Shown: positions 1 through 7,543 of the stretch, one piece after another
Position numbering within the stretch: position 1 is the first letter of the stretch
Layout: each line of letters opens with the position of its first letter
Assembly (NCBI RefSeq): GCF_900010725.2
Contig: NZ_LR734839.1
Location: forward strand, 76,919 to 111,782
Length of the DNA: 34,864 nucleotides
Direction: 5' to 3'
Source: Planktothrix serta PCC 8927
GTDB lineage: Bacteria > Cyanobacteriota > Cyanobacteriia > Cyanobacteriales > Microcoleaceae
Translations under genes and position numbers: made by a program
Notes under the pieces: model-generated
The model's input: only the letters and a program-made list of their open reading frames with translations
What the model was told of the DNA's origin: nothing
Databases searched by the model: none

Positions 1-1
1 T

Positions 2-478
2 ACTGTGGTAAACTCAACTCGATGGGCACTGTTTAATCGATTAAAAGAAACAGGTTTACCTGTTTCAACTGGTTCCGGTGGTTTAACTAAATTTAACCGA
101 ATCCGATTAAACCTACCTAAAACCCATTGGTTAGATGCAGCTTGTGTTGGAAAACTTGAATCAATAAAGGTGTTAACCAATAAACCTTTATTGATTCAGG
201 CAACAGGACGTGGTACTCGTCAAATGTGTGGTACAGACAAATACGGATTTCCAACGAGACATCGCTCACGAATACAGATTCATCAAGGCTTTCAGACGGG
301 CGATATTATTAAAGCTGTTGTTACTAAAGGCAAGAAAATAGGCTTTTATTTAGGTCGAGTTCTTTGTCGCGCATCTGGCAGTTTTGATATTGTTACTCAA
401 AATGGAAGAGTAGCAGGAATTAGTCATAAATATTGTCAATCAATTCATAAAAAGGATGGTTATTCTTATGGATTTTAA
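2..478 (+). CDS. iscB: IscB-family RNA-guided nuclease, C-terminal part (cut by window edge)
   Basis: The open frame enters from the left edge, so only the last ~158 residues are seen. It carries the RuvC-III motif of IscB/Cas9-type nucleases (THWLDAACVG, pattern H-x-x-D-A) preceded by a GGLTKFNRIRLNLPK segment. After it comes the conserved TGRGTRQMC..DKYGFP stretch and a small beta-rich C-terminal domain, which in IscB contacts the target-adjacent motif. RuvC-I/II, bridge helix and HNH would lie upstream. IscB is a nuclease encoded in IS200/IS605-type elements and guided by an omega-RNA encoded just upstream of iscB, so that RNA is outside the window. The GTG at 5 is internal, not a start. 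The reading frame is intact to its TAA; whether the full protein is functional cannot be judged here. Family call is firm. Confidence 0.9.
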   Translation, partial: TVVNSTRWALFNRLKETGLPVSTGSGGLTKFNRIRLNLPKTHWLDAACVGKLESIKVLTNKPLLIQATGRGTRQMCGTDKYGFPTRHRSRIQIHQGFQTGDIIKAVVTKGKKIGFYLGRVLCRASGSFDIVTQNGRVAGISHKYCQSIHKKDGYSYGF

Positions 479-565
479 AAGAACTCAGGCGGTTAAAACC
501 GCGCTTAGTCGGTTTTCCTCCTCGCTCTAAAGAGACGAGGCTTCCAACCTTCCCATGTTTTTCTT
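479..565 (+). mobile_element. Right end of the IscB element, ending before GTGA
   Basis: After the iscB stop comes an inverted repeat GCGGTT-AA-AACCGC, then a hairpin at 520-540 (CCTCG CTCT AA AGAG A CGAGG). Next is GACGAGGCTTCCAACC and a T-rich tail TTTTTCTT that stops before GTGA at 566-569. The terminus resembles the ends of the two ORF-less elements in this window (GACGGGGTTTCTACC...ATTTTTCTG before ATGA). From that three-way match I infer that the element ends at 565. The hairpin may also act as the iscB terminator. Confidence 0.7.
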
Positions 566-689
566 GTGAATGGTTTTAAAGACTGAGGTTGAAGTTTATA
601 CCTAGTCCGTAAATTCTAACAAATGAGTTAGAATTCCTTTTCAGAATTTTATCCGTACAACTCCAGAATCTACAGCATTGATCATCAAT

Positions 690-929
690 ATGAAAGAACT
701 TCTAATTAGCTTGCTTAACGCTTTTGGGTTTGCTTTCTGGGTGGAAATTTTGACAGAAACCCCAAACTGTACCTACTATTTTGGGCCGTTTATCAACCAA
801 CAACAGGCTCAAGCTTCTGAATCGGGTTATCTCGAAGACCTGGAAGCAGAGGGGGCACAAGGGATTAAAGTTAAGATTAAACGGTGTAAACCCAATACCC
901 TAACAATTGCAGAAACCTGTTCTATATAA
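690..929 (+). CDS. DUF1816 domain protein
   Basis: Small (79 aa) soluble protein with the cyanobacterial DUF1816 signature: WVEILTETPNCTYYFGPF, then SGYLEDLEAEGAQGI and a basic strand KVKIKRCKP. The family is restricted to cyanobacteria and is often encoded near light-harvesting or stress genes; its function is not established. An in-frame TTG at 678 would add four residues. I prefer the ATG at 690 because the family motif begins soon after it. No clear Shine-Dalgarno is seen. It lies ~120 bp downstream of the IscB element end, in the same direction, with no evidence of a functional link. Confidence 0.8.
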   Translation: MKELLISLLNAFGFAFWVEILTETPNCTYYFGPFINQQQAQASESGYLEDLEAEGAQGIKVKIKRCKPNTLTIAETCSI

Positions 930-933
930 AAGT

Positions 934-1755
934 TTAATTTTTGTTAACAATTTCAGGATATTGAGCCATCCAATTATCAATATCAGTGAGTACCGTTTGA
1001 GGAATTTCCCAAGGAAATAAATGGGCGGTATTTGGATAACAATAAAATTGAGAATTTGATAAATATTCTGAGGTTTCTTGACTGGATTTAGCGGTAATAT
1101 GGCGATCGCATTCTCCGGCTAAAACTAAACAAGGACAGTCTATCTGTTGTAAATGTTCTAAACGATTATAGCTTAATCTTAACGCTTGATTTAAAGCCTG
1201 AGTCGCTAACCCAGATGTTTGAATAAAAGCGGGAACTGCTTCTTGTGCTAAATAGTGGTAAGCGATCGCATGATGTTGTTGAATTAAATAGCGAAAGAGC
1301 GATCGCTTTCCCAAGGTTTCAATATTCCATCGCCAACTCGGAAATATCCAATTAATCAGTCCAGCTAAACCTGTATAAACATAATCTAATCCTGAAATCG
1401 GAGGATGATTTCCTCTAGGTTTGGCGGCGGAAGCAATTAAGATTAAACCTTTAACTTTTTCGGGGAATTTTAACGCTAATTCCAAGGCTAAAATCCCTCC
1501 TAATGACCATCCTAAAATTAGACATTGGTTAATATTAAAGTCTTGGAAAATAGTTTCTAAATCTTGTAAATGATCTTCCATCTTAAACCGTTGGCGGGTG
1601 TGGCTGTTTCCATACCCTCTTAAGTCCGGTGCTAGGGTGAGATATCGTTGTGAAAGATGGTTTGTAAATACAGACATACAGTGACTAGAACCCGGATGTC
1701 CATGTAAACAAATAATCGGAAATCCTTGACCTTGTATTCGGGTATTTAACCGCAA
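934..1755 (-). CDS. alpha/beta-fold hydrolase
   Basis: 273 aa, complete alpha/beta hydrolase fold. An HG oxyanion motif (LHGHPGS) is near residue 17. The nucleophile elbow is GWSLGG with Ser near residue 84. A likely catalytic Asp is in GECDRHI and the catalytic His in NTAHLFPWE near the C-terminus. A lid-like insert with aromatic residues lies between the elbow and the Asp. No signal peptide, so probably cytoplasmic. The start is a TTG, chosen because a perfect Shine-Dalgarno (TAAGGAGGTG, complement of 1761-1770) sits 5 nt before it and the next residues lead directly into the fold. Substrate cannot be told; haloperoxidase-, BioH- and MenH-like esterases all look like this. Convergent with the DUF1816 gene. 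Confidence 0.88.
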   Translation of the reverse strand: MRLNTRIQGQGFPIICLHGHPGSSHCMSVFTNHLSQRYLTLAPDLRGYGNSHTRQRFKMEDHLQDLETIFQDFNINQCLILGWSLGGILALELALKFPEKVKGLILIASAAKPRGNHPPISGLDYVYTGLAGLINWIFPSWRWNIETLGKRSLFRYLIQQHHAIAYHYLAQEAVPAFIQTSGLATQALNQALRLSYNRLEHLQQIDCPCLVLAGECDRHITAKSSQETSEYLSNSQFYCYPNTAHLFPWEIPQTVLTDIDNWMAQYPEIVNKN

Positions 1756-1760
1756 TTGTT

Positions 1761-1770
1761 CACCTCCTTA
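1761..1770 (-). promoter_or_regulatory. Strong ribosome binding site fixing a TTG start
   Basis: Read on the minus strand this is TAAGGAGGTG, complementary to the 16S rRNA tail, followed by AACAA and TTG at 1755. It supports TTG initiation of the hydrolase. Confidence 0.8.
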
Positions 1771-1870
1771 ATCTGTTCTCTATACATTAGCATTCAGTGA
1801 ACCGATGAGATAGACAGATTCAGATGATAGAATATTAATATTGAGCAAACAACAAATTTAAGAATCGGCT

Positions 1871-2101
1871 ATGAGTATACAAGATGAAACTATCACTAAA
1901 ATTAAACAGCTTCCTGACGAGCTTGTTTATAAGGTCAATAATTTTATAGATTTTTTATTGATCAATGTTCCCAGCAACTCTTATAATTTTAACACCATTG
2001 TAAATGAAGATTTGGAGATTTCAGAGTCAGATTTTTCGGACTACCTCAAAAATTTAGAAGACTATGAAGATCGTTTAGCAAAAGGCGAAATTCAATGGTA
2101 G
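1871..2101 (+). CDS. Antitoxin of a MazEF/PemIK-type pair (DUF2281-like)
   Basis: 76-residue acidic protein. Its N-terminus (DETITKIKQLPDELVYKVNNFIDFLL) is the amphipathic helix pair common to small cyanobacterial antitoxins (DUF2281-like). The acidic C-terminus (LEDYEDRLAKGEIQW) probably wraps the toxin. The stop codon overlaps the start of a mazF-like frame in another phase (ATG at 2095), the usual translational coupling of type II toxin-antitoxin operons. The toxin is truncated, so this antitoxin is orphaned here. It may still neutralise related toxins elsewhere; that is inference. The family call rests on size, charge and linkage. Confidence 0.7.
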   Translation: MSIQDETITKIKQLPDELVYKVNNFIDFLLINVPSNSYNFNTIVNEDLEISESDFSDYLKNLEDYEDRLAKGEIQW

Positions 2102-2193
2102 AGATTTATCGTGGAGATATTGTTTTGTGTAATCTCAATCCCGTTATGGGTACAGAACAAGCAGGAATAAGACCTAGTGTAATTTTACAATAG
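2095..2193 (+). pseudogene. Truncated MazF/PemK-type toxin
   Basis: ATG at 2095 overlaps the antitoxin stop and opens a frame encoding MVEIYRGDIVLCNLNPVMG followed by TEQAGIRPSVILQ, then TAG. This is the N-terminal third of MazF/PemK endoribonucleases (RGDIV...DLxP..GxEQxGxRPxVV.Q). The rest of the family's ~110 residues is missing. The frame ends where a short palindrome begins (2191), just after the conserved ILQ, and no downstream mazF sequence is left before the next gene. Almost certainly inactive. Too short for routine gene callers. Confidence 0.75.
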
Positions 2194-2221
2194 GTGCGTG
2201 CATTGGCACTTACGCACCCTA
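2191..2221. repeat. Short palindromic element interrupting mazF
   Basis: Arms TAGGTGCGT and ACGCACCCTA flank an inner stem GTGC-ATTG-GCAC, giving one 31-nt hairpin. Elements of this GTGCGT...ACGCAC type are common dispersed repeats in cyanobacteria. It starts at the exact point where the toxin homology ends. Confidence 0.6.
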
Positions 2222-2229
2222 CAAAGTGA

Positions 2230-3540
2230 TTATAGTTGCCCATTTTCAACAATATATTCTGCTATTTTATGAACGGACGTACTAATTTGAGGAACATTAG
2301 CGGTGTTATTATCAATAGCTGTAATAATATATTTTTCCCCATTAATTTGAGCCGCAACCGTTGTTCCAATTACCCTAGAATTTTGACCTGTTTTTTCGCC
2401 TAACCATTGAGTTTTAGGTAATCCTTGTAAACCAGCATAACCAATGACCCGATCATATTGACGATTTAACGCATCAATTAATACTTGGGAGGAGGGTTGT
2501 TCATAATTATAAATCTGTACCATCATTTCCGTGAGTTCATTACTGGTTAATCGATTTCTGCCTTTTCCCGGTCGCCAAGGCATAATATGATCCCCCATTA
2601 ATTTAAAATTAACTTTTGTGAATTTATAGCCTTGGGATTCTAAAAACTTATTAATATAATCTGAACCTAAATAATCAATTAATTGATTGGTGGCAATATT
2701 ACTACTGTGATCAATCATTTCTCCCATTAATTGTTTTAAAGAGTAAGATTGACGAGCGCGAATGGATGAAGCATCTTCTGTAAAGTTTCCTCCTGCAACT
2801 AGAACTTTTTGATCTAAACTAATTTTTTCCTCGGCTGTTTTATGTAAAAGCGCGATCGCAACGGGAACTTTAATTAAACTAGCAGGACTAGCTGGAGGTT
2901 CATTTCCGCGTAAATGAACGCAGTCTCGTTTTAAGCTACAAACTGTCAACATTGCTTGACGAGTTAACCCGCTTTCTTGACGAATTTGTTCTAATATTTT
3001 TCCCCGTGCATCCAATAATTCATCCGTAATTTCTGATAGGCTAGATTGGTATTCTTTAATTTTGTTAGAGGTTTGACGCGCTAATAAAGAATGGGGGGAA
3101 ATTTCCTGTAAGTTATTAATGGCTTTTTCCCAAAGCTCTTTGACTTGTTTTCGGTGTTGGGGAGAGGGATCATTAGGATTAGCGACTTTTTGAGCTTGGG
3201 TTGCTAAACGGATTGCTTGTTGCCAATTATCCTCGGCTCGTTCTTCAACTAAAATTTGAACTTCAACAATTTTTAATTTCTGTAATATCGTTTCATTGGG
3301 TTCAAATTGCAAGGGGTCGGCAAATAAAGAATTAAAAAAATTAGGTTCGGGTCGATTTTTTGGTGGCGTTTCTAACTCTTGAATTAAGCGATCGCGCAAG
3401 GTAATTAATTCTTTTAAGGAATCAGCACCATAGAATTCAGAAGCAGTTCCTAACGAGGGGAGAGCTTGAGTTAATCCAATACCCACGATCAGAGCCATAC
3501 TACCTGTTACCGTTGTAGCCCAACGCCAGACTTGACGCAT
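2230..3540 (-). CDS. Secreted class A beta-lactamase-like serine hydrolase
   Basis: 436 aa with an N-terminal hydrophobic segment (SMALIVGIGLTQALPSLG) that looks like a signal peptide or anchor. A helical, charged region of ~170 residues follows. The C-terminal half is a penicillin-interacting serine hydrolase: S-L-I-K (Ser near residue 221), S-S-N near 280 and K-T-G near 383, the three active-site motifs of class A beta-lactamases. The helical N-terminal extension is not part of a resistance enzyme, so a periplasmic peptidoglycan-related role is more likely than antibiotic resistance (inference). A GTG at 3561 is in frame, but ATG at 3540 is preceded by GAGGAG at ideal spacing and is chosen. 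That leader is exactly complementary to the Yfr1 core motif (see 3547-3557). Confidence 0.85.
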   Translation of the reverse strand: MRQVWRWATTVTGSMALIVGIGLTQALPSLGTASEFYGADSLKELITLRDRLIQELETPPKNRPEPNFFNSLFADPLQFEPNETILQKLKIVEVQILVEERAEDNWQQAIRLATQAQKVANPNDPSPQHRKQVKELWEKAINNLQEISPHSLLARQTSNKIKEYQSSLSEITDELLDARGKILEQIRQESGLTRQAMLTVCSLKRDCVHLRGNEPPASPASLIKVPVAIALLHKTAEEKISLDQKVLVAGGNFTEDASSIRARQSYSLKQLMGEMIDHSSNIATNQLIDYLGSDYINKFLESQGYKFTKVNFKLMGDHIMPWRPGKGRNRLTSNELTEMMVQIYNYEQPSSQVLIDALNRQYDRVIGYAGLQGLPKTQWLGEKTGQNSRVIGTTVAAQINGEKYIITAIDNNTANVPQISTSVHKIAEYIVENGQL

Positions 3541-3546
3541 CCTTAA

Positions 3547-3557
3547 ACTCCTCACAC
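3547..3557 (-). promoter_or_regulatory. Shine-Dalgarno region complementary to the Yfr1 core motif (candidate sRNA target)
   Basis: The minus-strand leader reads GTGTGAGGAGT just before the serine hydrolase ATG. This is the perfect 11-nt reverse complement of ACUCCUCACAC, the invariant single-stranded core of the cyanobacterial sRNA Yfr1, which represses targets by pairing at ribosome binding sites. The GAGGAG inside it is also the ordinary SD, so part of the match is expected anyway. Confidence 0.45.
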
Positions 3558-3770
3558 ACACGCTTCATCGGTTTACAGACGGTTTAGATAACGTCTCTAC
3601 CTCAGCAAAGAGATATCTTTAGCCAGTTTCTTAAACAGATGAGATACGAGATTAGATTACCATGATTGCTATCAAAAAGGAATAAGAATATTTGATCCCT
3701 GAATCATTAATCTCTAGGAGCGAGGAGTTGACAGAGATTAACTCGACCTTTTTCCTACGGATAAAATCGG

Positions 3771-4673
3771 TTATTTTTTCCGTCTTTTTAGGGCTTTTTT
3801 AATTAATATTGGAATTTCAGAAGGACGTTCAGCGACGAGAACTTCAGCCGTTTTAAACGCAGAAATTTTACTTTCAACCGTTCCCGCATCCACCATATTC
3901 GTAACAACTTTTGACGTCATTAATAAACTAGCATGACCTAATAGTTTAGTAGCTGGAGCGTGCAACCCAGCAATATAAGCAACAACAGGTTTATCGATCG
4001 CTTCGGCAATATAAGAAGCCGCTTCTTCTTCGCTAGTTCCCCCCATTTCTCCCACTAAAACAATCACATCCGTATTTTCATCTTCATCTAAAATTTCCAA
4101 CCATTGCAGGAAAGAAGAACCCACAATAAAATCACTACCAATACTAACAGCAACAGATTCACCTAATCCCGCTTGGGTTAATTCCGCCGCCACCTCATAA
4201 GTTAGGGTACTACTCCGACTTAATAACCCCACATTTCCAGGTTTATAAAATTCACTAGGATGAGTTCCTAATAACAATTTATCCGGGATAATAATCCCCG
4301 AACAATTAGGGCCAACCACTAAAGTTTCTGTAATTTCCGCCTTCCGAACCAAACGCACCATATCCAAAGGAGGCATACCTTCGGTGACAATAATTAACTG
4401 ACGAATACCCGCCGCGATCGCCTCTAATGCCGCATCCAAAACCTTATAAGGATGAACAAAAATCACACTAATATCAATTTCGCCCACATTCGTAATCACT
4501 TGTTCAACCAAATCAAAAACCGGAATTCCACTTAACTCCTGTCCTCCTTGACCCGGACTAACACAGGCGACAATACCAGTCCCATAAGTTTTCATCTGCA
4601 CCACAGCATGAGCCAAGGAGGGCGAGATCGTTGTACCCTGTACAATCACTTTACTATCAGGAGTTAAATTCAT
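3771..4673 (-). CDS. sucD: Succinate-CoA ligase alpha subunit
   Basis: 300 aa, the usual length. N-terminal CoA-binding Rossmann-like domain (SKVIVQGTTISPS, PGQGGQELSGIPVF), then the ligase domain with VTEGMPPLDMV, VGPNCSGIIIP, and LLGHASLLM carrying the phosphorylated His near residue 246. With SucC it interconverts succinyl-CoA and succinate with nucleotide triphosphate; in cyanobacteria this serves an unusual TCA cycle. Several loops differ from the enterobacterial enzyme (GFTG becomes GTTI, GGDP becomes GSDF, GHAG becomes GHAS). This is in line with cyanobacterial homologues as I recall them, but substrate range may differ. It lies 46 bp after sucC in the same operon. Confidence 0.88.
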   Translation of the reverse strand: MNLTPDSKVIVQGTTISPSLAHAVVQMKTYGTGIVACVSPGQGGQELSGIPVFDLVEQVITNVGEIDISVIFVHPYKVLDAALEAIAAGIRQLIIVTEGMPPLDMVRLVRKAEITETLVVGPNCSGIIIPDKLLLGTHPSEFYKPGNVGLLSRSSTLTYEVAAELTQAGLGESVAVSIGSDFIVGSSFLQWLEILDEDENTDVIVLVGEMGGTSEEEAASYIAEAIDKPVVAYIAGLHAPATKLLGHASLLMTSKVVTNMVDAGTVESKISAFKTAEVLVAERPSEIPILIKKALKRRKK

Positions 4674-4719
4674 ATTTGATCATCCAATCTGGGGAAATTT
4701 TACAAGGGAGAAAAACAGA

Positions 4720-5874
4720 CTATTTGGCTAAATTAACAGCCGCAACAACAGCTAAATCTAAGCGATCAAATAAACTTACAGGTAAATCAGCAAACTCTAA
4801 CCGACAGGATTCGGGTTGAATTCCCGCTAACCGCAGAACAAATTGAGGTAAGTTACTGGTTCGAGATTTTCGTTTCAAATACCCAGCAATTTCTCCTAAT
4901 AATGGCAGACGAATTGTAGGTTGAACCCAGAGATTAGCAACAACCACCTTGACGGATTTTGATTGGGTCATTAAATCAATTCCTTGATACAAACGTTGGC
5001 GAAAATCCTCCGTAATTTCATAATGATCCGCCCCGCCCAAATTTAAGAAATTTGCCGGTTTGCCCGATGATTGGATAACTAAATCTAAGGTTGCCATAGT
5101 TAAACCAGCACCATTACACAAAATCCCAATATTACCGTTTAATTCCACTAAATTGAGTTGGGGATGAAACAATTCATCAGCAATCATCGGTAAAGAAACC
5201 GAATGATAGTTGGGTTGAGCTTTAAGGAGAAGAATTAAGTCTTCATGGCGTCCCAACGCTCCACTATTAGCAATCACTTTGCCATCCAATGCCATCACCT
5301 CCCCCGTGGGACTAATCCCCAAAGGATTAATTTCCACGAGATCTAAATCTTTCTCCACAAATAGACGATACATTTTCTCAACAATCGCACTCACCGCCAG
5401 AATTAAATCCCCCTGTAACCCCATTTTGAGGATTAACCGTCGAGCATAAAAAGGGGAAAAATCCTGATCGACAATCTCTTGCTGAATGGTTGATAGGGTG
5501 GCTTCCACATTCACCCCTCCCTGTTGCGATCCCAATAACACCGGACGGCGTGACCCCGGATCAAGGGTAACAGCTAAGTATAATTCCCGATCCGCATCAT
5601 ATTTAGCCTCTGCTAATAGAACTTGGGGACATTCACCCCGGATCGGTAAATGAAAAATCATTTGGGCGGCGGCGACCGCATCAATCGTATTTTCCACAAA
5701 TCGAATTCCTCCGGCTTTCCCCCGTCCTCCCGCACGGACTTGGGATTTCAGCACCACCGGATAGGGAATTTTCAAACCCTTCAAATCTTGAGACTGATCA
5801 ATCCGTTGTGAGGGTAAAACCGGAATCCCCATTTCACGAAATAACGTTTTAGCTTGATACTCTAGCAAATCCAT
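4720..5874 (-). CDS. sucC: Succinate-CoA ligase beta subunit
   Basis: 384 aa from the ATG. Starts with the family hallmark MDLLEYQAKTLFREMGIPV, followed by the ATP-grasp domain (VVLKSQVRAGGRGKAGGI, LLAEAKYD..REL, DLVEINPLGI) and the C-terminal ligase domain (GILCNGAGLTMATLDLV, PANFLNLGGAD). The later NIFGGI motif of typical SucC is replaced by NLWVQP, so the C-terminal domain is somewhat divergent. A TTG at 5880 is in frame, but GAGGA lies 7 nt before the ATG at 5874. The glycosyltransferase gene ends 10 bp upstream, so the two are probably co-transcribed. Confidence 0.9.
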   Translation of the reverse strand: MDLLEYQAKTLFREMGIPVLPSQRIDQSQDLKGLKIPYPVVLKSQVRAGGRGKAGGIRFVENTIDAVAAAQMIFHLPIRGECPQVLLAEAKYDADRELYLAVTLDPGSRRPVLLGSQQGGVNVEATLSTIQQEIVDQDFSPFYARRLILKMGLQGDLILAVSAIVEKMYRLFVEKDLDLVEINPLGISPTGEVMALDGKVIANSGALGRHEDLILLLKAQPNYHSVSLPMIADELFHPQLNLVELNGNIGILCNGAGLTMATLDLVIQSSGKPANFLNLGGADHYEITEDFRQRLYQGIDLMTQSKSVKVVVANLWVQPTIRLPLLGEIAGYLKRKSRTSNLPQFVLRLAGIQPESCRLEFADLPVSLFDRLDLAVVAAVNLAK

Positions 5875-5884
5875 GCACAATTCC

Positions 5885-7513
5885 TCATTCAGTGGTTAGG
5901 GTTCCTTGATGAACAGTCTTAACCCACTTCAGTCGTTTGGGACGAATTGAAATCCGAGCCGTTGTACTTCCCACCACCAATAACCAGTGAAGCATATACA
6001 CTGTACCGCGTAGTGTATCAATCCAGAGGGTTAACTGGTTTGGAAATCGGAATCCTGTGGATTTCCCCGATGCAGTTGTTGACTCAGATGGGGACAATTC
6101 CCGGCTTTGATTGGGTTGAGTGTTAACCTTTACCCTCATCGGTTGAGTTTGGCGAATACGCCGTAATCCTAGAAACATTCCCAATAAAGAAAGCGTCAGG
6201 GTAAAACAGGTTAAGGGGGTTGTTAAGGGTAAACGGCGTTGAATTAACGATAGTACCAAATCAGGAACCGCCGCCGTCGGTAAGATATATTGGGTAATCC
6301 AAAAACTCAGTAAATCGATGGTTTTTGGGGTTCCCATGCGATTACGAACAATCAACTGCCAATAGTCTAAATAGCGTTGATAGCCCCCTTCCGCCCAACG
6401 ATTGCGTTGATGCCAAAGGGCTTTAAACTGGGTGACTCCCTCCTCATTTACGGGGGGAAAAGACAAACATTCAATGTCCCATTGATCTAAATGCAGCCGA
6501 ATTGTTAAATCTAAATCATCGGTAATCGTTTCTTCATTCCAGCCCCCACAACTTAAGAGTGCTTCTCGTCGGACAAACTGGCCGTTTCCCCGCAGTTCGC
6601 CAACGCCACCAATGGAAATCCGTTGTTCTTGAAAATAGGCATCTAAAGCCATCTCGGCGGCTTGAGAACGAGTCCAAAAATTTTCTGAGGCATTGGCGAT
6701 CGCTTTTCGGACTTGGACAGCCCCCACCTGTTCGACATTGAATCGGGGAACGACATGGCGTAGCATATCCGGTGCGATTTGAGCATCGGCATCAAACACC
6801 CCTAGAATTTCCCCTTGAGTTAAGGGTAAGACTTGATTTAAGGCCCCTGATTTTCCCCCACTCATCAGAGCCGAGCGCCGTAATATTTTCAGTTGGGGAT
6901 AATCTTGGGTGAGTTTTTCCAGAACAATAGCGGTTTGATCACTACTATTATCGTCAACAACCCAGAGTTCATAACAATGACTGGGATAATCCAAACTACA
7001 GAGATTTTTAACCAGACGACCAATTACCGCTTCTTCATTTTTAGCCGCTACTAATAACGAAACATAGGGCCAATTTTGTTGGGGATGTTCCGCTAAAATT
7101 TCCCCTGGGGATCGGGTTTTAGCCCAAAAAATTCTTAGGGCATGAATTGACAATAAACCTGTTAAACCCAGGATAAATCCCATCCCCCAAGAAACAAAAT
7201 GTAGGGTAATAATTCCGCCCCAAATTAAGGTTAGGGAAACAGCTGCTTTCTGTCTTCGACCTTGATACCAATTGGGGAAAACCTCGAAAGTTGGCTCCTT
7301 TTGGCCGGAACTTGTGTCAGATTGTTGCGAGGTTTTAGCAACCGAGGGATAAACCATTGATGATCCAGTCCCACCGACCCCACTGTCCGGCTGATTTCGT
7401 TGAGATTTCCAAGTTGGAGATTGATCAGGATAGTTTTGATCACTGGTTAGCGCTTTTATGTCACTGTTGCATAAGCGGTCAGCATCCTTTTCGGGCCAAG
7501 ACTGTTTTGGCAT
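5885..7513 (-). CDS. Family 2 glycosyltransferase, membrane-bound, cellulose-synthase-like
   Basis: 542 aa. Residues 1-~85 are hydrophilic and low in complexity. Two membrane segments follow (VSLTLIWGGIITLHFVSWG, GFILGLTGLLSIHAL), then a GT-A catalytic domain: VAAKNEEAVIGRLV, ELWVVDDNSSD near 184, DADAQ near 240, TDDLDL near 330, and QRNRW near 370. This is the D, D, D, Q-x-x-R-W set of processive beta-glycosyltransferases. Two or three membrane spans and a basic tail follow. It probably makes or extrudes a polysaccharide or glycolipid head group. First gene of a likely operon with sucC and sucD. A HEARO-like element lies 30 bp upstream, in the same sense, and forms most of its leader. Confidence 0.88.
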   Translation of the reverse strand: MPKQSWPEKDADRLCNSDIKALTSDQNYPDQSPTWKSQRNQPDSGVGGTGSSMVYPSVAKTSQQSDTSSGQKEPTFEVFPNWYQGRRQKAAVSLTLIWGGIITLHFVSWGMGFILGLTGLLSIHALRIFWAKTRSPGEILAEHPQQNWPYVSLLVAAKNEEAVIGRLVKNLCSLDYPSHCYELWVVDDNSSDQTAIVLEKLTQDYPQLKILRRSALMSGGKSGALNQVLPLTQGEILGVFDADAQIAPDMLRHVVPRFNVEQVGAVQVRKAIANASENFWTRSQAAEMALDAYFQEQRISIGGVGELRGNGQFVRREALLSCGGWNEETITDDLDLTIRLHLDQWDIECLSFPPVNEEGVTQFKALWHQRNRWAEGGYQRYLDYWQLIVRNRMGTPKTIDLLSFWITQYILPTAAVPDLVLSLIQRRLPLTTPLTCFTLTLSLLGMFLGLRRIRQTQPMRVKVNTQPNQSRELSPSESTTASGKSTGFRFPNQLTLWIDTLRGTVYMLHWLLVVGSTTARISIRPKRLKWVKTVHQGTLTTE

Positions 7514-7543
7514 AGATAATCTGATTTAACCCTCAATATTCAT

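Noticed and set aside
2230-3540. Antibiotic-resistance beta-lactamase
   Set aside because: Active-site motifs are present, but the long helical N-terminal region is unlike resistance enzymes; only a beta-lactamase-like fold is claimed.
3541-3600. A yfr1 gene on the plus strand (ACTCCTCACAC present)
   Set aside because: The flanking hairpins and the terminator expected of Yfr1 are missing. The motif is better read as the complement lying in the minus-strand mRNA leader.
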